Shown: positions 45,909-57,349 of the stretch, one piece after another
Layout: each line of letters begins with the position of its first letter
How positions within the stretch are numbered: the stretch's first letter is position 1
Assembly (NCBI GenBank): GCA_036250225.1
Contig: JAPZLL010000046.1
Location: 1 to 64,000, forward strand
Direction of reading: 5' to 3'
Origin: Cercophora sp. LCS_1
Lineage: Eukaryota > Ascomycota > Sordariomycetes > Sordariales > Lasiosphaeriaceae
Length of the DNA: 64,000 bases
The notes under the pieces: model-generated
Told to the model about the DNA's origin: nothing
The model's database searches: none
What the model saw: only the letters and a program-made list of their open reading frames with translations
Translations under genes and position numbers: made by a program

Positions 45909-47206
45909 TTTGTCTGTTGGGCACTCTCTGCCCCGACGACCTCGATTACTCCTTTCTTTGGTGTAATATCCTCCAACTTCCAATGTTGGCGGATCCTTCT
46001 CTTATTCAACGATCAAGAAACAGCTGAAAAGCATGTGCGCGACAGTTGCCGATAAGTAATCACACAACACCGGCATCATTCTCCCAAAACGGCTTGTTCC
46101 ACGATGCTGCACGTTCTCCTGTAACCATGATTGGTCCCCTCGCCTCAAATCTCACACGATGCGTCCCCGCATAAGCAACATTGCTGCCTGCTTGGGTCGC
46201 TAGCTGCAGCGCTTTGGCGGACCCAATGCAACCCTCATCGCGGGGCAAGTGCCGTTGCGTGTGTTCAGCTGCACATTTTATGGCCCCGTACTTATTACGC
46301 CTACGGCATCGTAGTGCTGACATGCATGCTCGGTGTGTTACGAACCCTTGGATGGGATGATTTGCTTTGCTTGGCGGTCTCCATATTCCCCGTAGGGCTC
46401 CCCACAGGTTCCAATTAGGATCTCCACAGGTCATTCCCGAAGGCGGGTGAGACTTGAACGGTTACAGCATGCCGTTGTCGTTTTGACGTTGGGCTTGGTT
46501 TGGTGCTGCGCAGTGCTGACAAAGATGAGATGAGCCGTACAGACTATTTTTGGACCCCACGATGTCCGTGTGCCGAGATGCCGAGCATTCGGGATGGATG
46601 GGAAGTGGTCGGTAGGGCTGAAGGATGAGGGGTTGTTTATTTGGACTTTCGCATTTGGCGTCAATGTTTTTCACGAGATGAATCGTATTCGTATTCGTCA
46701 TGGCATTGCGGCACGCAGACACACTTGGTCACGAGTGATCGACAAGAATTGACCGCTGCGATGTTTACATTCACACTTGGACAATCTGGTTGATGATTAA
46801 GAGCTCTATTTTTCGCATACCCCTTTTTTGTTTTGATACGCTGCGCCCATAAACAACCCTGGCCTTTGGCGGTGCCACTAAAGCCAACTGTTACCACATT
46901 GTGGCCTCTATCCCTTCCAAACCGGCATGAATAGTTGATACATGGGGTATTCGGAAGTTCAAGTACGTATTCGGTTTAAAAGAAAAACACATCAACAATT
47001 TCAAAGTGTGGTGGGAGTGGCATTCCAAGGCGCACGGAAATAGTAGCGGGCCAGGGTTATGTGTGGTAGCGGTGTGCCAGAAACAAAAATGGGGTGTGCG
47101 AAAAATAGAGCTCATGATTAAACTGTCCGTAACACCGTGACCTCAAAGCGCCCCTCCCAACCTCGACAGCCCTCCTATTCCTAATCCCGTCATCCAGGTA
47201 GCCCCA
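45909..47206. other. intergenic
   Basis: Promoter side of the NACHT gene and 3' flank of the low-complexity gene. No other gene is supported. Confidence 0.5.
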
Positions 47207-47989
47207 TCATAGAGTCCACCACGTATGCTCGTCCACCATTGCACCCCACGGGTTGGCCAAATCGCTCATGCTGTTGATTACCCTCGTCGACTCCACTTCT
47301 CTAGGAAGCTCCTTCTTGGTGTTGGACATGGTGGCCTTGTGCTCAGTCCAGTTGCAGCTGCTACACGAATCAGGCCCATGAGGAAACGGAAACCTCTTCT
47401 CGAAGAGATACACGTGGTGCATGTGGACGGCATCGAGCATGGCACCGGAAGAGAGAGTACCCTCGCTGTCTGTTTTGGGAGGGTAGTCGTGGTCTTTGGC
47501 GTTGTCGGTCTTTGTGTCTGTCTCGGGCGTAGGCTCCGGCGCAGAGACCTCGGAACCGGTGTTGTGGTTCTCCAATTCCAGAGGGGGGGAAGGCTCACGA
47601 GAAGACTCGGCGGATGCCAAGATGGTAGCCAAGACGGTCCATTCATCGGGTTCTGTGTTGGAGTCTGTGCTGGGGTCTGTGTCGGCCTTTGTGTTGGAGT
47701 CTACATTAGATTTTGTGTTGGTGTTGGGCTCTGTGTTGGGGTCCGTGTTGGATTCTCCCTCGGAATCTTCGTCGTCTGTCGTTTCAGACGCCTCTTGTGC
47801 AGTTGAGACTCCGACGGCGCGGCGGGCCTGGCTTTGCCGAGGTTGGGCTCCAGGTGAATGCCACAAGTGGCGCTCAAGGCGTTTCAACGTGTGCTGCAGC
47901 TTGAGGACGAGATAGTGTTTCCGGGCAAAATACCCGTTGCCCCTGATCTCTACTTTGATTTCCGCGATCTTTGCCAGGGTGGTGTCCAT
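47207..47989 (-). CDS. low-complexity Asp/Thr/Asn-rich protein, 260 aa
   Basis: The open frame reaches further upstream, but only from a TTG, so the first ATG (47989) is used. The N terminus is a short charged helix (about residues 1-45). Residues about 75-130 are a degenerate run of 4-6 residue units of the type NTDPNTEPNTN and STDSNTEPD. The end is better ordered, with two Cys (CSSC) and Trp residues. No known domain, signal peptide or membrane segment is seen. A TATAAAA about 170 bases upstream fits a promoter. The function is unknown. The repeat is probably unstable in length. Confidence 0.6.
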   Translation of the reverse strand: MDTTLAKIAEIKVEIRGNGYFARKHYLVLKLQHTLKRLERHLWHSPGAQPRQSQARRAVGVSTAQEASETTDDEDSEGESNTDPNTEPNTNTKSNVDSNTKADTDPSTDSNTEPDEWTVLATILASAESSREPSPPLELENHNTGSEVSAPEPTPETDTKTDNAKDHDYPPKTDSEGTLSSGAMLDAVHMHHVYLFEKRFPFPHGPDSCSSCNWTEHKATMSNTKKELPREVESTRVINSMSDLANPWGAMVDEHTWWTL

Positions 47990-48462
47990 GATGCGTTGGC
48001 GGGTGGCGTCGGCCGTGGCAGCAGGTGGTGTGGACGTCTTGATCAAGGTCTGCCGAATGGTCGTTGATGTGATTCCTGGAAGAGTTTGTGTGGTGTGTGG
48101 GATGTTTGGAGAGAAGGAGAGTAGATTTGTGTGAGGTCTCGGAGGGGGGGAGTTCAGATTTTATACGCGAGAAAACCCCAGCAATGTTGGTGTTTTGATG
48201 ACTGGTTGAGCAGATAGAGTTCACCTGACGAATCTCGCTCGGTCCCCAACTGCCGTGGCCGCATCAAAGTTTGCCATATTCCGAGGTTTGTTTCCGGTGG
48301 CCTAACTTTTGCACCGCAGCCGTACGGCCGTGGAGGAGAATTGGAGGTTGAAAAGGAACGCCTAAAGCCCAGGTGATATCATTTTTGAACCCAAACGGAA
48401 CTGGCTCGAAGCAAAATAGCACGAAACCAACACCAGGAAAACTCAACCCCAGCCCCAAAAAG

Positions 48463-50403
48463 TTACCTCTGATCCTCGACAGCCATGAAATCCTCCCCAA
48501 AAAAGTCAACATGCTCAAGATGCGCAAACTCCATCTCGGGATACATGAACCTCCTCTGCCCATGCTCCACCGCGTTTCGCGGTAAATCTTCACCATCCAA
48601 ACCAAGCGGATCCTTGCCATGTGCCCAACGCCAGAGGTCATGCGCAGGAGCTGCATCATGCTGAAAAGCCAACTGGTTCATACCACCCTGTACCAGCATA
48701 TTAGTCAGCTCCGCGGACGTCGGCAGCTTGAAGCCAGCGGTCAGAATGTCCTTGTCGGCCTCAAACGCGGCCAAGCGTTCCTGGCTAGGCTTGACGGACC
48801 GCCGTCTCTGCTGCGCCGCGGCATTGGCTGGTGTGAAGCAGGGCCCTGCAACTCCATTGAGCTGCTCGGGGAGGTAGATGCGTTGGACGGGTGGGATGAT
48901 GTTATTGACGTTGCTGAAGCCAGCGATTTGCGCATCCGTCAAATAGTTGTACCGCGCTTGTTGGCATGGTGGTCGGTCCCACGGCGCAGCGCCCAGTACG
49001 GGCCGGTAGGGTTCCGGCCAGTCGTTCAGCGTTAGCCTTCGGTCTGGCCTGACGGGTCTGTCGGTCTCGAATGTGCCTGGGTGGGGCGGCGCAGCGGGAG
49101 GAAGGCCTCGAGGTATCAGTCCGTTGGGGTTATAGTGGTGCTGGTGGTACAGGGCGCAGTAGTCGTACTCGGCGGGGTCGTAGTTCATCCAGTCGTCGGT
49201 GACGAGGAAGATCTGGTCGTCGTACGGCATGTGGCCTGTTCCTGCGGCGTTGGCGTCGCGCGTGTATGTTGGGCGTGTTCCGAAGCTGTGCCAGCGGTAC
49301 TTGTAGCGGCCCTGCTCTCTTTCCGGGTTTAGGTATCGCTTGTCGTGGTAGTTCTGGGTATCATGACGAGGCGGTGTCGCTTGCCCGGCAGCGTTGAGCC
49401 CTCCTCTCATGATGGGCCTCAGAGCGCTGATGTCGTTCAGCGTGGGCGGGTAGAAGACGATGATTTGGATGCCAAAGTAGTCGGCAATGACCCATAGCAT
49501 CATCCAGTGCGAGTATGCCGGGAGGCCCTGACGCGAGGATGCGCAGAGCGACCGCGCCAGACTCAGCTCTCCCCAGTCGTCGTGCCTCCGCGTCGAAAAG
49601 TACTGCATGTAGTTGTAGGCGCGCCATCGACCGTGGCTCGGATCCGAGATGGCCTGGAAGAACCACGTCCAGATGCGTGCCTTGACCGAACCATGCGAGA
49701 AGATGTCCCGTCCCTCTGCCAGTGCGTTGCTGCGCCCTCGGTGTGGCCCTCGCCAATAGCTGATGCTGTGCCACAGGCTGTTGGGCCCGCGCGGTACTGG
49801 TACTGCCCGGAACTGGCGACAGCTCCCTGAATTCTGTCGAGTCTGAGGGTTGAAAGTAGGCAATGCCTGGGCTGCGACAAATCCCTGGTATCGGTGGTAG
49901 TGGAGCCACAAGAACGCTGAGTGATTTCTCGCGCCATCAACCTCCCATGGCTCCGTGCCACGAGCATCTTTCTGAAGATACTCGCGTGCGTCCTCGATTC
50001 GGTTCGGCCCTGTCCTTGGTGTTCCGCCAGGTGGGTAGATGTTGGCCAGATTGAGATGGCGCAGTCCCAGGTCCCTAGTGCCGACATGCCACTTTCTATC
50101 CGAAATGTCAAATGTGCGTAGCGCATCGAGGATCAAGGCTAGGACCTTTTTGCTTTTCTTAGTGTCCTGGCTTCGATCGTGAGGGCGCACACGGTCCCAC
50201 AGGGCGTCGACGCCGATTTTGAATTCGGCCTCCGTCGGGTTGGCTGCCTGCCTTCCCCATCCCAGGACGCACCAGGCCGTCTTTTTGTTGAAAAACACCG
50301 GCGTCTTGAGATCGAGCGTCTCTTTGAGGATTCTTTCCCTCGTCTTCCCGCGCCGGCTGGGCCCGATCGACGCGGCACTAGGTAGAGGCAGATTGGCGGC
50401 CAT
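48463..50403 (-). CDS. OTU-like protein with Ser at the catalytic Cys position
   Basis: Single exon. The frame opens upstream at a TTG, so the first ATG (50403) is chosen, giving 646 aa. The middle of the protein resembles an OTU deubiquitinase core. VPRGPNSLWHSIS (about 203-215) aligns with the OTU V-x-x-D-G-N-C-L-F-x-A-I-S box. DDWGELSLARSL plus IADYFGIQIIVF (about 275-317) matches the WG-x-E-x-x-x-A...I-x-V block, and HHYN (about 422-425) matches the C-terminal catalytic HYN. The nucleophile position is Ser209 instead of Cys, and the preceding DG is altered. The remainder is Pro-rich. The gene is not linked to ubiquitin genes here. Assignment rests on motif order alone; a related unknown family is possible. 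Confidence 0.6.
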   Translation of the reverse strand: MAANLPLPSAASIGPSRRGKTRERILKETLDLKTPVFFNKKTAWCVLGWGRQAANPTEAEFKIGVDALWDRVRPHDRSQDTKKSKKVLALILDALRTFDISDRKWHVGTRDLGLRHLNLANIYPPGGTPRTGPNRIEDAREYLQKDARGTEPWEVDGARNHSAFLWLHYHRYQGFVAAQALPTFNPQTRQNSGSCRQFRAVPVPRGPNSLWHSISYWRGPHRGRSNALAEGRDIFSHGSVKARIWTWFFQAISDPSHGRWRAYNYMQYFSTRRHDDWGELSLARSLCASSRQGLPAYSHWMMLWVIADYFGIQIIVFYPPTLNDISALRPIMRGGLNAAGQATPPRHDTQNYHDKRYLNPEREQGRYKYRWHSFGTRPTYTRDANAAGTGHMPYDDQIFLVTDDWMNYDPAEYDYCALYHQHHYNPNGLIPRGLPPAAPPHPGTFETDRPVRPDRRLTLNDWPEPYRPVLGAAPWDRPPCQQARYNYLTDAQIAGFSNVNNIIPPVQRIYLPEQLNGVAGPCFTPANAAAQQRRRSVKPSQERLAAFEADKDILTAGFKLPTSAELTNMLVQGGMNQLAFQHDAAPAHDLWRWAHGKDPLGLDGEDLPRNAVEHGQRRFMYPEMEFAHLEHVDFFGEDFMAVEDQR

Positions 50404-51437
50404 GATTGAACTGACGGCGGATGGGCTGACGGGCTGAGTGTGAGCCAAAGCAACGATATGCCTGCGTCGTCAACATTTTGAATGGCTTCAACGACTCGGA
50501 GACGCAATGAGGTCTTTGTGCCATTCCCTCTTTGTTCAGCCGTTTCCGTACAAAACTCTCAAGTCCCGTTCCGTCCCACGCCCTTTGTATCGACGACTTG
50601 GACATATGCATTGTCGAAAAAATTCGGACAGTTCTTAAAAAATCGCACATTTACCTTGCCGTACCGACATTGAGCAGTAGAGGCAATTCGTGTCATGCGT
50701 ATTGAAAACATTTTGGCCGTTCGTGACAGAAAAGTCACCCCGCGACAAGAGCTGCCCGAAACGGGAACGCGATGACAAGGCTCTTGTTGGTAGTTCTCTG
50801 TGTATTGGCCCCGATCGGGCTGCATAGTCAGGGTAATAATGACAGATGCAGAATGGAGTGGGTGTTGTTTGTCGGGCTGTGAATCAGGGAGGGGCCTTGA
50901 AATATTTTGTTCGGCAGGCGGCAGGCGGAGGTCTGGATCGTTCGTTCTTGGCAGACGACGCGCTCAGGGGTTGAGAGCGGCATTCCAGCGTGTCAGCTGT
51001 TGCCACCTGGACGCGACGTGCCGCTCCCTTGACCGCCCCAGCACTGGTACCTGCACTTCGTTCGAGTTTGGATGGCAGAATTTCACATTATCTTGGTGCA
51101 CCAGATAACTCAAAATGGCAATTAAATTATGATACAGGTGAAACGTTCATGCAAGTGGCTGGGGGCGTGACTAAAAGGTTGTTCCTTCCGTTCAGCTGTG
51201 TCATCGCGTCCCTAAGCTCCTGCCAGTTCCTTCCTGACACCACACGGTATTATGCAGCAGAAAACCCTTTAAACGGCCTACAGGAGACCACAACCCTGAC
51301 AGCACCATGCCCACCCATCCTTTCCATCCATGGAACTCAACCATCACCACCGCTCCTCATTCACTCCCATCCCAATCTCACCAACACAAATCCACCACAT
51401 GCCGGGTCATGATGATCCTAACCACAACTAAAGGCCA
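50404..51437. other. intergenic
   Basis: Upstream region of the OTU-like gene and 3' flank of the LysM gene. No gene or RNA is supported. Confidence 0.5.
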
Positions 51438-52384
51438 TCAAGGCAGAACCCCAACACAAGCATAGTACCCCTCCCACAACCCCGTACAAAACTCCCCCGC
51501 AACCGGATTCCACTTCAAAATATCCCCCGTCGTAACCCCATACTCCTTCGCAAGCACAAGACACGTATCTCCCAACTCCAGCAAATGAAACCGCGCACAA
51601 TTATCCACCATCCCGTTCTGGATCGGTCTTGGCGTGATGACCCCATTCCATGGCTTCGTCGGGCTCGGCACACTCGGTGTTGTCACTGTCGGAGACGGAA
51701 GAGTCGGGAATCCAGGACCTGTGAGCAACCCAACGCAGACGTAGGCGCCCGCCCAGAGGTATTCGCATCCGTTTTGGAGGTACGCGTTCCAGGCGATGAA
51801 GTCGTCCATGGAGAGGTGGAAGAGGGTGATGATGGAGTAGCACGTGTCATCGGTCTTGGAAAGGTAGAAGGTTGTGCAGTTTGTGGTCATGTTGGGCATG
51901 ATGGGGAGGGGGGTTTGGATGCCGTTCCAGGGCGGGGTTGTTGTTGTTGCTGCTGCGGGAGGGGCAGAGACGCGGGAGGGGAGATTGGCGAAGGACGTTT
52001 CCACTGCTGGGGCTGAGGCGGGAGGCGGGAAGGCGAGGAAGTCCATGGAGGCTACGCAGTAGGATTTGTTGAGTGGAAGGGAGGCGCATGAGGCTGAGGT
52101 AAGGGAGGGGTTCTGGGCGGGTGTGTTAGTTTTGGTTGCCAGGAGCAAGAAGAGAGATGGAGGAGGGATACCCAGCGGATGAAATCTTCGGGGGAAAGAC
52201 CAAAGATTGAGTGGATGCTGTCGCAGGTCCAGTCGCCTGTGTTGTCGATCCACCAGACGCAGTACGCTGTGGTATTGGGGTCGGCTTCGAACCGCGGTTT
52301 TTGAGCAGCCGGTGCTTGGGGTTGGAGTTGAGGGGCCGCGAGGGCGAGAGTGGCTGTCGCCACGAGGGCCAAGGTGAGCTTCAT
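51438..52384 (-). CDS. secreted three-LysM protein
   Basis: Two exons (52384-52172, 52112-51438) give 295 aa. A signal peptide (MKLTLALVATATLALA) leads into three LysM units. Unit 1 runs from YCVWWIDNTGDWTCDSI to the NPS segment after the intron. Unit 2 starts at NCTTFYLSKTDDTCYSI and unit 3 at NCARFHLLELGDTCLVL. Each has the D-T-C and F-I/I-L-x-W-N elements and paired Cys seen in fungal LysM effectors. Pro/Thr-rich linkers separate the units. Such proteins bind chitin fragments and can hide fungal chitin from plant immune receptors (as Ecp6 does), or simply bind wall chitin. Which applies here is unknown. No enzyme domain is attached. The intron falls between the W and the N of the first unit. 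Confidence 0.9.
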
Positions 52385-52464
52385 CCTGTATGTCGAGACA
52401 CAATTGTCGGCACTATGGCTTGTCCACTGCTAATTTGTCAATAGCATCGCGAGGAAGCAGTTGC

Positions 52465-52470
52465 TTTATA
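52465..52470 (-). promoter_or_regulatory. TATA box of the LysM gene
   Basis: TATAAA on the minus strand about 80 bases upstream of the LysM start codon. Confidence 0.5.
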
Positions 52471-53012
52471 CTCGCCGCCACATAGGTACTAGATGAAGTG
52501 TTAACCCAATGTGTTGGCGCAGCCGCAGTCATGAGTCGTTTGCCCGTAATGACTCGGCCGATCAGTCCAACCATAGGTCTGGGTTGGTGGCTTTTTTAGT
52601 GCTAATATCGCCCGCTGCACAGTGTGCCTGGGTGTAACGTCACTCTAGCGAACAGCAGCTCCCGGCGAGATGAGTTGGAAAGAGGCGCTCCGGCTAAATG
52701 TCGCCGCGCCACATACTGTTCTGTCTGTCCCGGATTGCACACTATACAGCAGGCGCCAATAGGACTCAAGATGTCAGCTATTCCAGGCATTCGCGTGGTA
52801 CAAGGGGATAAAGTTCGTATTGACGGCGTCGAGGTAAGAACCGCCAACACTAGGAGATGCGAATGAATCATGACATTTTACAGAACTACGACATTGACTT
52901 CTTCGGTTTCATCTCGAACCCATCCAGCTCTGACACATTCCTGTACTCGACCTCGATCTCATCGACCCGCGAAATCTTCCCGTTCTGATCGGTGCCTAGG
53001 ATCTCCCTGTCG

Positions 53013-54172
53013 CTACTGTCTACTGTCGTCCTTGAAGTCACGGCCTCGAGACCCGACGTCACGGTTTGTACATCGGCTGAAGTCTCTGTTGGGGACGACC
53101 GAGTTCCGCTGGTTCTGCCCCTGTCCGCCGTAATATCGCTTTGTAGCCGTCGAGAAGTCGCGGAACAGCACACGCAAGGCTGGGACAGAAGCCGCCATGA
53201 TGGTGACAGAGATCTCGGCGTTGTCAAGCATGCTCCAGTGTGCAGCGTCGTCTGGGAGGAGGTCAGTAAGCTTCGTCGCTGTAAATGAGGAACAGGCTTA
53301 CAAGAGTCGCCAGTGGTGAGCTTGCTGAGGAATGCTGTCTTGATGGTGGCCATGATGCCCGCTCTGTCTCGTGGGTTAGCATGTCAACAGTGCTGGAGGG
53401 CTGGAGGACATACGCAAAACCGATGCTCATGGCGATTCCGACACCAATCTTTTCCTTTGGCGGCAATCGCAGCTTCCAGATGATGGGCCAAGGCAAGAAG
53501 GCAAGAACAAAACTGCAGATGGCCGAGTAGACTGACGCAGACAAGTTAGCCACGCCTCTTATCGCTGGAGTAGAGGCACTTACCACCCGACGCATAGGCA
53601 ATCCCCAGGTCAGTTGACGCTGGCAGACACTCGCCCTCCATTTTGGGGATCCAGGCCTTTTGAACAGGGTGGCAGCCAACCCACGGCATCATAGCATACA
53701 CTGCGGCGATGATGTTGAGCGACACGATGATGGACCACAGCGGCAACCGCATCCTGCCTTCACCCAGACGGAGGATGGTGATAGCAAACGCCGTCTTACT
53801 CCAGACTGCGCCAGTCACCGTCAAAGTCATCCTGGCCATCGTGATGGGCGTCGAAACTTCGCGCGCAAGGTCCCACGGGTGCCGGCCGAAACCCATCGAG
53901 ACCATGACCGAGAGCAGGATGCATGCTGTGAGATGGATGATCTGTCACGCTTGTGTCAGATGTTGAAGAACAATCGAAGAGAAAGGGCATACCCAGGAGG
54001 CCACCAACAACTTGTCGTCCCACCAAAACCCCCTTTGGCCTGCATACTTTGTATGGAGGCGCAGGCCCAGAAACGCAGCAGAGAGAGCCAGGAGGGCCCA
54101 GGCAACGCCACTTGCCTTTTGCCCGGCGGCCTCGTGGGAGAACAGGGCGGGACCCCCGTAGGCAGTCGACAT
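53013..54172 (-). CDS. rhodopsin-fold (PTH11-like) integral membrane protein
   Basis: Five exons (54172-53993, 53941-53584, 53531-53414, 53363-53302, 53251-53013) give 318 aa with about seven hydrophobic helices. Features of the fungal rhodopsin-domain family are clear. WDDKLL follows helix 1. A WSKTAFAITILRL helix and a WVGCHPVQKAW loop with its Cys come next, and LPWPIIWKLRLPPKEKIGV lies at the usual place. The last part, VPALRVLFRD, is the typical end of the membrane core. The family includes PTH11-related receptors of plant pathogens, but most members are of unknown ligand. The cytoplasmic tail is odd: the frame ends in a poor sequence, while the -1 frame continues with a charged, natural-looking tail (see findings). 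Confidence 0.82.
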
Positions 54173-56084
54173 TATTTTTTTCTGTGGAACAAGTCAGCGT
54201 TTCAACAGAAAAGCGGCGAACGCGGGGACTACCGTGGCTATATGTGGTGCGGGTGCTGTTTGTTGTCTCGTGCTTGATTCCGAAAGTGCCGGAGGAAACT
54301 AAGGCAGGTTCTGGGGACCTGGCCTAGCTTGGAAGTGCGGCAGCTAACGCACAGATACAGCGCGTTCTGTTCTCGGTATCAATCAAGATTACACCTGGCG
54401 CGGAAAGGAAGCCTCAGGCATCGCCCTAAGGCAGGGGCACTGGCGGGTAACCCGGTGACTCGGAACAAGCACATCTGATCAGGTGGCGAGGGGGCCAACC
54501 GCAAAGGTACCGTTACATCGGTGTACGCCTCATCCGCTGGAACCTCTTCATCTCCCCTGACCTCCCCTCAGCAGACCGACAAGTCGACCAGACTTCCGTT
54601 AGGGTGCCAAGACAGGAACACTTTCACTGCCTGTCGACGATACATCCCAGCTAAACCCAGTCCCGACAACCACCACCTCGACCCGATCTTTCAGCCTGAG
54701 GTCTTAGCACGAACTAGTCAATATGAGACTCTGCAGACGACCCCAAGAATCTTCTAGGACGTTTTCGTCAGCCCTTTGGCCAGTCTCTAGTCTAGGGGTA
54801 AACATCTAGCGTTTTCTTGGGAGCGTTCTCTCCGGGATCCCATGGGTCCGTCCGACACCCAACTGGCCCGGGCTCGCGTCCTCCCGGTCAGTTACCGGCG
54901 TGGTCATGGCGCAGCACGCGGGATAGCTAGAGTCCCAAGCGTCACTTCTCAGCCAATAACAACGCGTCCTGGTATCTGATACCATGGATAGCACTGATGA
55001 CGGGGATATCATGTTGACTTTGAGTGGATATCCCGACTAGCACACCTTAGCGCGGCATCGCTTGTTGTGGTGCTAGACGACCTTGTGGGTCGGGAGATTT
55101 ACCCGTCCCAAGCCTCGGGACATGTCAACTCTGCCAAGGGCCAAGGTGCATGACGGTACTGTCCTCGATCGTTGGCAACAAAACCCTCTCTGTTCAGAAG
55201 CAGGATCACCAACTCAAGATTTCTCGCGATCAACAGGCACCTCTTCAATACTGGCCTCTCGCCCCAAAAGGATTCCCCTGAGCCCCTCTAGGGCTAGAGT
55301 CCAGCCAGCGCTAACATCAGCTCCCCCACGGGAAAGAGGGGCCCCTCGGTTGACGCTGCCACTAGCGGCTCCAGATCACCCCATGGCCAAGAGCTATCCC
55401 GATTTTGAAATGACAACCCCATGGGCCATTCAGGAGGACGCCAACCAGAGTCAAGCCGCTCCCCCGGATTCCGAGTCTAATCGGCCCGACTGAGATCTGG
55501 GGGCGGAGGCGAGAACGGCGATGTGAAGAGCCACTACCTAGTTTTCGAGCGCGAGGCTGCGCCTAAGCGTCAAGTGTGATTCAAGATATTGGGAAACGGT
55601 GGTAATCTTGTTCCCGAGGTCCCAACCGTCAGTCTGACAAGGATGGTCGAAGCGGCACTGGGAGACCCCAACGAGGGCACTGTCGGAATGCCTTCTCTTG
55701 ATTGAACTCCAACTCAGCTGACCGACGATTTGATGTCATTGAGGCCTCTTCTCTCTTCCAACGTCGGCGCTTTTCTTTTCTTCCGGCCAGTGTAGCGACA
55801 AAACCGGCACGCCGAATCAGGTTGATGCCATTCCAAGTCAGATGGATGGTTACTTTGAGATCTATCGTGCATCAGAATGAAGATGACGATGTCTTGCTCA
55901 TTTCTATTTCTTTTTCTTTTTTGCAACCGATGATCAATCTCAGCATTCAGATCCTTCCTATCTTTACCTCCCATCAGTGAGCAACCGACTCCTCATTCGT
56001 GTATACGCCGTTCACAAGACCAGAGGCTTGCCAAGGTACGAGGTATATGGCCACATTCCCTCATCCCACAACCTCTTCCAGTAA
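54173..56084. other. 1.9-kb region with a possible decayed coding stretch
   Basis: A plus-strand frame of about 120 codons (55126-55493) and a following stretch (about 55500-55700) in another frame have some protein-like composition. There is no domain and no clean start or splice pattern. I regard it as doubtful, perhaps a relic. The rest shows nothing. Confidence 0.35.
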
Positions 56085-57349
56085 TCACTCCTCTCCGAAC
56101 TGATCCTCCACACTCCCGCCACCAACCAGTCTCCCCAAATTCAACCTGACGCTCCACCTCAAATACGGCGTCATCTCCTTCTCCTTGCTAATAAACCCAC
56201 CGCCCGGTGCCGTGATGTCTGACGCAGCTCCCTTTCCGAAATGATGGCTGAATAGCGGCGGTTGCACCGTCACGCAAACCGGCGCCTTTTCGTCGGCCCC
56301 AACATGCAGCCCGTCACACCAGTCCTTGAGCATGAAATCCCATCCGTTCGTTAGTGTTTCCAATCCAAACCGCCAGAGCAGTTTCCGTGCGCCTTGCTGG
56401 CTGACGGCGTAGGCCTGGGTGCATGCTGTTGCTTTGGAGGCGTGCACGACGCGCGTATGAGGCGGGTAGAGGTCGGCGATTTCGTCTTTGAGAGCAAAGG
56501 GGTGGGGTTTCATGTCTTTTGGGGCGGGGACGGTGGGGTCGTTGGGGATCGTGACTCGGAGGAGAGGGAGGGGTGGTGGTGAAGGCGAGATATTATCAGG
56601 GATGGGCTGGGGGAGGGAGGTGCCACAGTGGCCGAGCCAGAGGACGTCGAAGGCGTCACCGTAGGGGGTAAGTTTGGGGCGGAGGGCGGTTGGGAGCTGG
56701 GAGAGGGAGAGTTCGGATGGAGAGTCGAGTGGGAAGGTGGAGGAGAAGGGCTGGGGAGAGGGTTGAGTGAAGGCGTGGGCTGCCTGGGCAAAGATTTGGA
56801 GTTGGGATTTCAGGCGGATGTCCCAGTCGGCGTCGTCTTCGAGGATGAGGGCCGTGGTTAGGTTTTTCTGGATGATGCTACGCTTGTTAACACGGGAACC
56901 GATATGGTAGGAGAGGGCGTACTATTGAAGGGCGTTCATGTGGGCTCTCCATGACCCTTTGTTTCCCTTCGATATGCCCTTATCGACGCTGTCTCCCGGG
57001 AGAACCTTGTCGGGCACGTCCTTGCCTGATACTCCGTCAATCCACGTGAGATCAATGCCCGTCACAGCGGCTGCGAGCGTCATTGCATCGCGGCGGTCGG
57101 TACGTTCAGGCAAGTTGAGCACAAGGACCTCTTGGAACTGCATGCATGTCAGCGCCGTCGCTCACAGGGGCCAAGACAAGCGAAGGAACATACCCCCAAA
57201 GTTGCATTGAGAATATCAGGCGACGCCTTCCCCGAAGCTCTGAGGTACTGCAGAGGCGAGATTTGGTGCAACCTTGATGGCCTAAACAGCAAGAACAGTG
57301 CGGCCAGCACGAAGAGCGTCAGCCCGAGGATGCGGTAGCCGAAGAGCAT
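56085..57349 (-). CDS. GT25-family glycosyltransferase
   Basis: Three exons (57349-57194, 57137-56923, 56877-56085), in frame, give 387 aa. A short N-terminal tail and one membrane helix (about residues 5-22) suggest a type II Golgi protein. The catalytic domain starts with VLVLNLPERTDRRDAM, the GT25 opening motif, followed by WIDGVSGKDV and GCxxSH-like SWRAHMNAL. The metal-binding ILEDDADWD (acidic D-x-D) is completed exactly across the second intron. The C-terminal half holds a conserved AYAVSQQGARKLL segment. GT25 enzymes add galactose or related sugars (LPS biosynthesis in bacteria, collagen in animals); fungal acceptors are not settled. The gene is intact. Confidence 0.85.

Noticed and set aside
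46430..46530. Minus-strand GTTCAAGTCTC resembling a tRNA T loop
   Set aside because: No A box or cloverleaf can be drawn upstream.
55126..55493. A plus-strand frame of about 120 codons
   Set aside because: No domain, no clean continuation and no promoter evidence; noted only as a possible relic.
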